In this document: positions 60,757-64,000 of the stretch, one piece after another
Layout: each line of letters begins with the position of its first letter
Position numbering within the stretch: position 1 is the first letter of the stretch
Source: Arsenophonus sp031446105
GTDB taxonomy: Bacteria; Pseudomonadota; Gammaproteobacteria; Enterobacterales; Enterobacteriaceae
Length of the DNA: 64,000 nt
Direction of reading: 5' to 3'
Assembly: GCA_031446105.1 (NCBI GenBank)
Contig: CP132907.1
Span: 310,001 to 374,000, forward strand
Program-made: the position numbers and the translations under genes
The notes under the pieces: model-generated
Databases searched by the model: none
Seen by the model: only the letters and a program-made list of their open reading frames with translations
What the model was told of the DNA's origin: nothing

Positions 60757-61470
60757 TTATCCAATTTTTTCTAATTGAACGATTTGATTTTTAAATTTAT
60801 CTTTTTTAATAGTTTTCACTACACAATTTAAATAAAGCTTAATAGCACGAATTGCATCATCATTACCAGGAATAACATAATTAACACCATCTGGATGAGA
60901 ATTGGTATCAACAATTGCAAATACAGAGATTCCAAGATTATTTGCTTCTTTTATAGCAATATTCTCATGTTGTGCATCAATAACAAATAAAGCATCAGGT
61001 AAACCACCCATTTCTTTAATACCACCTAAACTTTTCTCTAATTTATTAAGTTCACGAGTACGAATTAAAGCTTCTTTTTTTGTTAATTTTTCAAAAGTAC
61101 CATCCTGAGATTGCACTTCTAGATCTTTTAAACGTTTAATAGATTGACGAACAGTTTTCCAATTAGTTAACATACCACCTAACCATCGATGATTAACAAA
61201 ATATTGTTCGCAATTATTAGCTGCCTCTTTTACAGATTCACTTGCTGCACGTTTAGTACCTACAAATAAAATCTTACCTTTGCGTGAAGCAATCTTACTT
61301 AACTCATTTAATGCTTCGTGAAACATAGGCACAGTTTTTTCTAAATTAATAATATGCACTTTATTCAGTGTACCAAAGATATATTTTTTCATCTTTGGGT
61401 TCCAATAACGAGTTTGATGACCAAAATGCACACCTGCTTGAATCATATCAGTCATGGAAAAAGTAACCAT
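60757..61470 (-). CDS. rpsB: 30S ribosomal protein S2
   Basis: Binds the head-body junction of the 30S subunit. 237 residues against 241. Characteristic MIQAGVHFGHQTRYWNPKM, the WLGGMLTNWKTV block and DTNSHPDGVNYVIPGNDDA are intact. A strong AGAGG site (61476-61480) lies 5 bases before the ATG. First gene of the long minus-strand block; its promoter must be in the 487-base spacer to map. Confidence 0.98.
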   Translation of the reverse strand: MVTFSMTDMIQAGVHFGHQTRYWNPKMKKYIFGTLNKVHIINLEKTVPMFHEALNELSKIASRKGKILFVGTKRAASESVKEAANNCEQYFVNHRWLGGMLTNWKTVRQSIKRLKDLEVQSQDGTFEKLTKKEALIRTRELNKLEKSLGGIKEMGGLPDALFVIDAQHENIAIKEANNLGISVFAIVDTNSHPDGVNYVIPGNDDAIRAIKLYLNCVVKTIKKDKFKNQIVQLEKIG

Positions 61471-61957
61471 TTAAACCTCTATAATTTTAATAAAATGGGG
61501 CAATATTTTTATAATATTTATTTATTAACTTATTAGTTATAAATTTTTTTATTATAGAAAAATTACGGAAAATATATTATTTATTATATTTAATATATAA
61601 GTATAAAAAACACAAATATTAAATTTATTCATATATTCAAAAAATATAAAAAACTAACTTCATTATATCATAAAATAACATAAAAACTATATACTCATAT
61701 CTTGAAAATTTATAAGATTAAATCTATCAAATAAATATAAACAGAATTTATTTAAATCTTCTTATAAAATAATTACTTTTAAAAAATATTATTATATCTT
61801 AATTTATAGTATTTATAAAAAATATTTTTTAATATATTAAAAACTAATTGCAAATTTTTTACATAAATATTAATTTTTAATATATATAGAAAATATTAAA
61901 AAAGCAGTTTATAAAAAATTTAATATTTAAAAAAATTAATAAAGCAGATAAAAAATT
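61471..61957. other. Divergent spacer between rpsB and map
   Basis: 487 bases that must hold both promoters. The rpsB side contains an unusual GCCCC (minus strand, 61497-61501), about 27 bases before the start. It could be part of a G+C-rich promoter discriminator or of an S2-binding leader; no clear -35 can be fitted. Confidence 0.4.
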
Positions 61958-62755
61958 ATGACTATTACAATAAAAAATGAAAAAAACATTCAAAAAATGC
62001 GCATTGCCGGACACTTAGCCGCAAAAGTATTACAAATGATTGAATCTTATATTAAACCAGGTATTTCTACTGGTGAAATTGATCGAATTTGCCATCTATA
62101 TATTGTTAAAAAACAAAATGCTATTCCAGGATGTTTAAATTACAATGGTTTTCCTAAATCTATTTGTACTTCTGTTAATGATGTAATTTGTCATGGGATC
62201 CCTAATGATAAAAAAATTTTGCAAGAAAGCGATATTATTAACATTGATATCACTGTTCTTAAAGATGGATTTTATGGTGATACTTCTAAAATGTTTTTTG
62301 TTGGAAAACCAAATAAAAAAAGTAAGCAATTATGCAAAATAACTCAAGAAAGTCTATATCTTGCGTTAAAAACAATTAAACCAGGTATTCCTTTACGAAA
62401 AATAGGACATACAATTCAAAAATTTGTTCAAAAATATCACTTTTCTGTAGTACGTGAATATTGTGGACACGGTATTGGTCAATTTTTTCACGAAGAACCT
62501 CAGATTTTACATTATGATGCTGATGATGGTGGGATTCTATTAAAAAAAGGAATGACTTTTACTATTGAACCAATGATAAACATTGGCAGTCATCAAATTA
62601 GAGTAATGCAAGATGGGTGGACAGTTAAAACAAAAGATAAAAGTTGGTCAGCACAATACGAACATACTATAGCTGTTAATGAAAAAGGATGTGAAATTTT
62701 AACATTAAGAGAAGAAGAAAAACCATTTATTTCAAATATATTAGTAAATAAATAA
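61958..62755 (+). CDS. map: Methionine aminopeptidase type I
   Basis: Removes the initiator methionine from nascent proteins. 265 residues against 264. The dinuclear metal ligands are all visible: two aspartates (INIDITVLKDGFYGD), histidine in GHGIGQFFHEEP, glutamate in FTIEPM and glutamate in QYEHTIAV. Divergent from rpsB as in E. coli. Confidence 0.98.
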   Translation: MTITIKNEKNIQKMRIAGHLAAKVLQMIESYIKPGISTGEIDRICHLYIVKKQNAIPGCLNYNGFPKSICTSVNDVICHGIPNDKKILQESDIINIDITVLKDGFYGDTSKMFFVGKPNKKSKQLCKITQESLYLALKTIKPGIPLRKIGHTIQKFVQKYHFSVVREYCGHGIGQFFHEEPQILHYDADDGGILLKKGMTFTIEPMINIGSHQIRVMQDGWTVKTKDKSWSAQYEHTIAVNEKGCEILTLREEEKPFISNILVNK

Positions 62756-63555
62756 TTTTTAAATTATCTAAAATAATTATTAATATTTTGTTCATAAAAT
62801 CAATAATTTATTTTAAAAATAAAATTTTAATTATGACCAGTAAAATTAATTCATAGAAAAAATATCTATTTTAATTTGCAATTTAGTAAAAATATTTTTA
62901 TTAAAAATCATTACACATGTCCTATATCATTTAAATTTTAAATATAAAATTAATAATGTATATTTTTTTAAAAAAAATAAAAAATAATTTATTGTAAAAA
63001 ATTTTAAAATTATTTTTTAAATATAAATAATCAATTTTATTTTTATAAAAGTTTTAAAAAAATTAAAAATACAGATTACTTTATGATTAATAAATAAATA
63101 AAATTTTATATATCACTTTTTAGTAAGATTTTTATATTGAGTTATAAAAATTATAAATTATTAAATAAAAAAATCAAAAAATATCTAAATCAACATAATA
63201 AAATAAGTTTTTAAAATATTATTTATTTAGATTTATTTTTTAAAAATGTTAATTCTTAAACTTTATAATTTATAGATGATTAATTATATGAAAAAATAAC
63301 TTTATATTAAATCCAATTTACATCTTATAAAAATTTTAATTTTATCATGAATTATTAATTTATTGATTTTTATAAAAAAATATTAAAAATATAATAATAT
63401 TTTATAACATAAAACTTCATATCTTAAACAATATGAATTAAAAATAGCAATAAAATAAAAATACATTGAAAAATAAAACATAATTCATCATTGTTATTAT
63501 TTATATAAATTAATCAATGCAAAAATTTATCTAAAATGTACAGGAAAAATAATTT
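62756..63555. other. Spacer between map and dapD, position of glnD
   Basis: 800 bases where E. coli has the 2.7-kb glnD gene. No nucleotidyltransferase, HD or ACT motif is readable. An AGGA lies 11 bases before dapD. Confidence 0.5.
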
Positions 63556-64000
63556 ATGGAAACAAGCAAAAATATTATCGAATGTGCTTTTGAATATCGA
63601 ACTGAAATTACACCTTTTAATGCTGATATAAAATTAAAAAATGCAATCAATCAAGTAATTAATCAATTAAATACAGGAAAATTAAGAGTTGCTAATAAAG
63701 TTAATGGAAAATGGATAACCAATCAGTGGATTAAAAAAGCATTATTACTTTATTTTTGCATCAATGAAAACAAATTTATAAAAGGATCTGAAAGCAATTT
63801 TTTTGATAAAATAAAAATGAAATTTTCAGACTATAACTGTACTAAATTTCAAGAAGAAAAATTACGAGTAGTTCCACCTGCTTCTGCAAGAAAAGGAGCA
63901 TTTATAGCTAAAAATACTATTTTAATGCCATCATATGTTAATATTGGAGCCTATATTGATGAAGGAAGTATGTTAGATACATGGTCTACTGTCGGTTCTT
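63556..64000 (+). CDS. dapD: Tetrahydrodipicolinate N-succinyltransferase DapD (3' partial)
   Basis: Succinylates tetrahydrodipicolinate in the pathway to meso-diaminopimelate (for peptidoglycan) and lysine. The window ends after about 148 codons of the usual 274. The visible part holds the N-terminal helical domain (NIIECAFEYRTEITP), the RVVPPASARKGAFIA segment and the first hexapeptide turns (ILMPSYVNIGAYIDEGSML) of the beta-helix. The ATG at 63556 has AGGA 11 bases upstream. Confidence 0.97.
   Translation, partial: METSKNIIECAFEYRTEITPFNADIKLKNAINQVINQLNTGKLRVANKVNGKWITNQWIKKALLLYFCINENKFIKGSESNFFDKIKMKFSDYNCTKFQEEKLRVVPPASARKGAFIAKNTILMPSYVNIGAYIDEGSMLDTWSTVGS

Noticed and set aside
61490..61501. 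CCCCAT as a sigma-32 promoter for rpsB
   Set aside because: No CTTGAA-like -35 at a suitable distance upstream.
1..64000. tRNA, rRNA, CRISPR arrays, insertion sequences or prophage genes
   Set aside because: Spacers were read on both strands; no G+C-rich cloverleaf, no GGTTCRAAYC arm, no regular spacer-repeat array and no transposase-like protein was found.

Overview
The window looks like part of the chromosome of a strongly reduced, very AT-rich gammaproteobacterial endosymbiont of an insect. By eye, coding DNA is about one quarter G+C and the spacers are close to pure A/T. Almost every protein reads as a slightly shortened, lysine- and asparagine-rich version of an Enterobacterales protein, and gene order follows Escherichia coli in long blocks. 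About a fifth to a quarter of the window is non-coding, and most long spacers sit where E. coli has genes. I see no rRNA, tRNA, insertion sequence, prophage or CRISPR array. The general profile is like Wigglesworthia, Blochmannia or bat-fly and louse symbionts; I cannot name the genus from sequence alone.

Layout. 1-12.0 kb: 3' part of degQ, then murA-ibaG-mlaBCDEF (minus strand) facing kdsD-lptC-lptA-lptB-ptsN-rapZ (plus). yrbG, kdsC, rpoN and hpf are missing from their usual places. 12.1-22 kb: pmbA, a frameshifted tldD, a truncated yhdP and mreD-mreC-mreB, all minus. 23-27.9 kb: aroQ-accB-accC and fis on plus, rpoH on minus. 29.5-32 kb: rsmD, tusA, epmA. 32-37.9 kb: a 2-kb desert, then plsB facing a frameshifted ubiA. 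37.9-64 kb: proS, then one long minus-strand block read rpsB-tsf-pyrH-frr-dxr-uppS-cdsA-rseP-bamA-skp-lpxD-fabZ-lpxA-lpxB-dnaE-accA-tilS, and finally map and the start of dapD on plus.

The main theme is the Gram-negative envelope. Genes here cover lipid A (lpxA, lpxB, lpxD), Kdo (kdsD), LPS export (lptABC), peptidoglycan precursors (murA, uppS, dapD), outer-membrane protein assembly (bamA, skp, degQ), phospholipid synthesis and trafficking (plsB, cdsA, accABC, fabZ, mlaBCDEF, yhdP) and rod shape (mreBCD). The cell therefore probably builds a real outer membrane, unlike the smallest symbionts. The rest is core translation, replication (dnaE) and a few regulators (rpoH, fis, rapZ, ptsN).

The most interesting signal is a pair of genes, tldD and ubiA, each interrupted by exactly one missing base inside a long homopolymer (A10 and T9 on the sense strand). 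Both read as complete, conserved proteins of normal length if a single base is added. Intact genes nearby (pmbA, rsmD, mlaB, proS) carry A10 tracts that are in frame. This is the arrangement expected if RNA polymerase slippage on homopolymers makes a mixture of reading frames and so rescues genes that look broken in the DNA. Transcript sequencing could test it directly.
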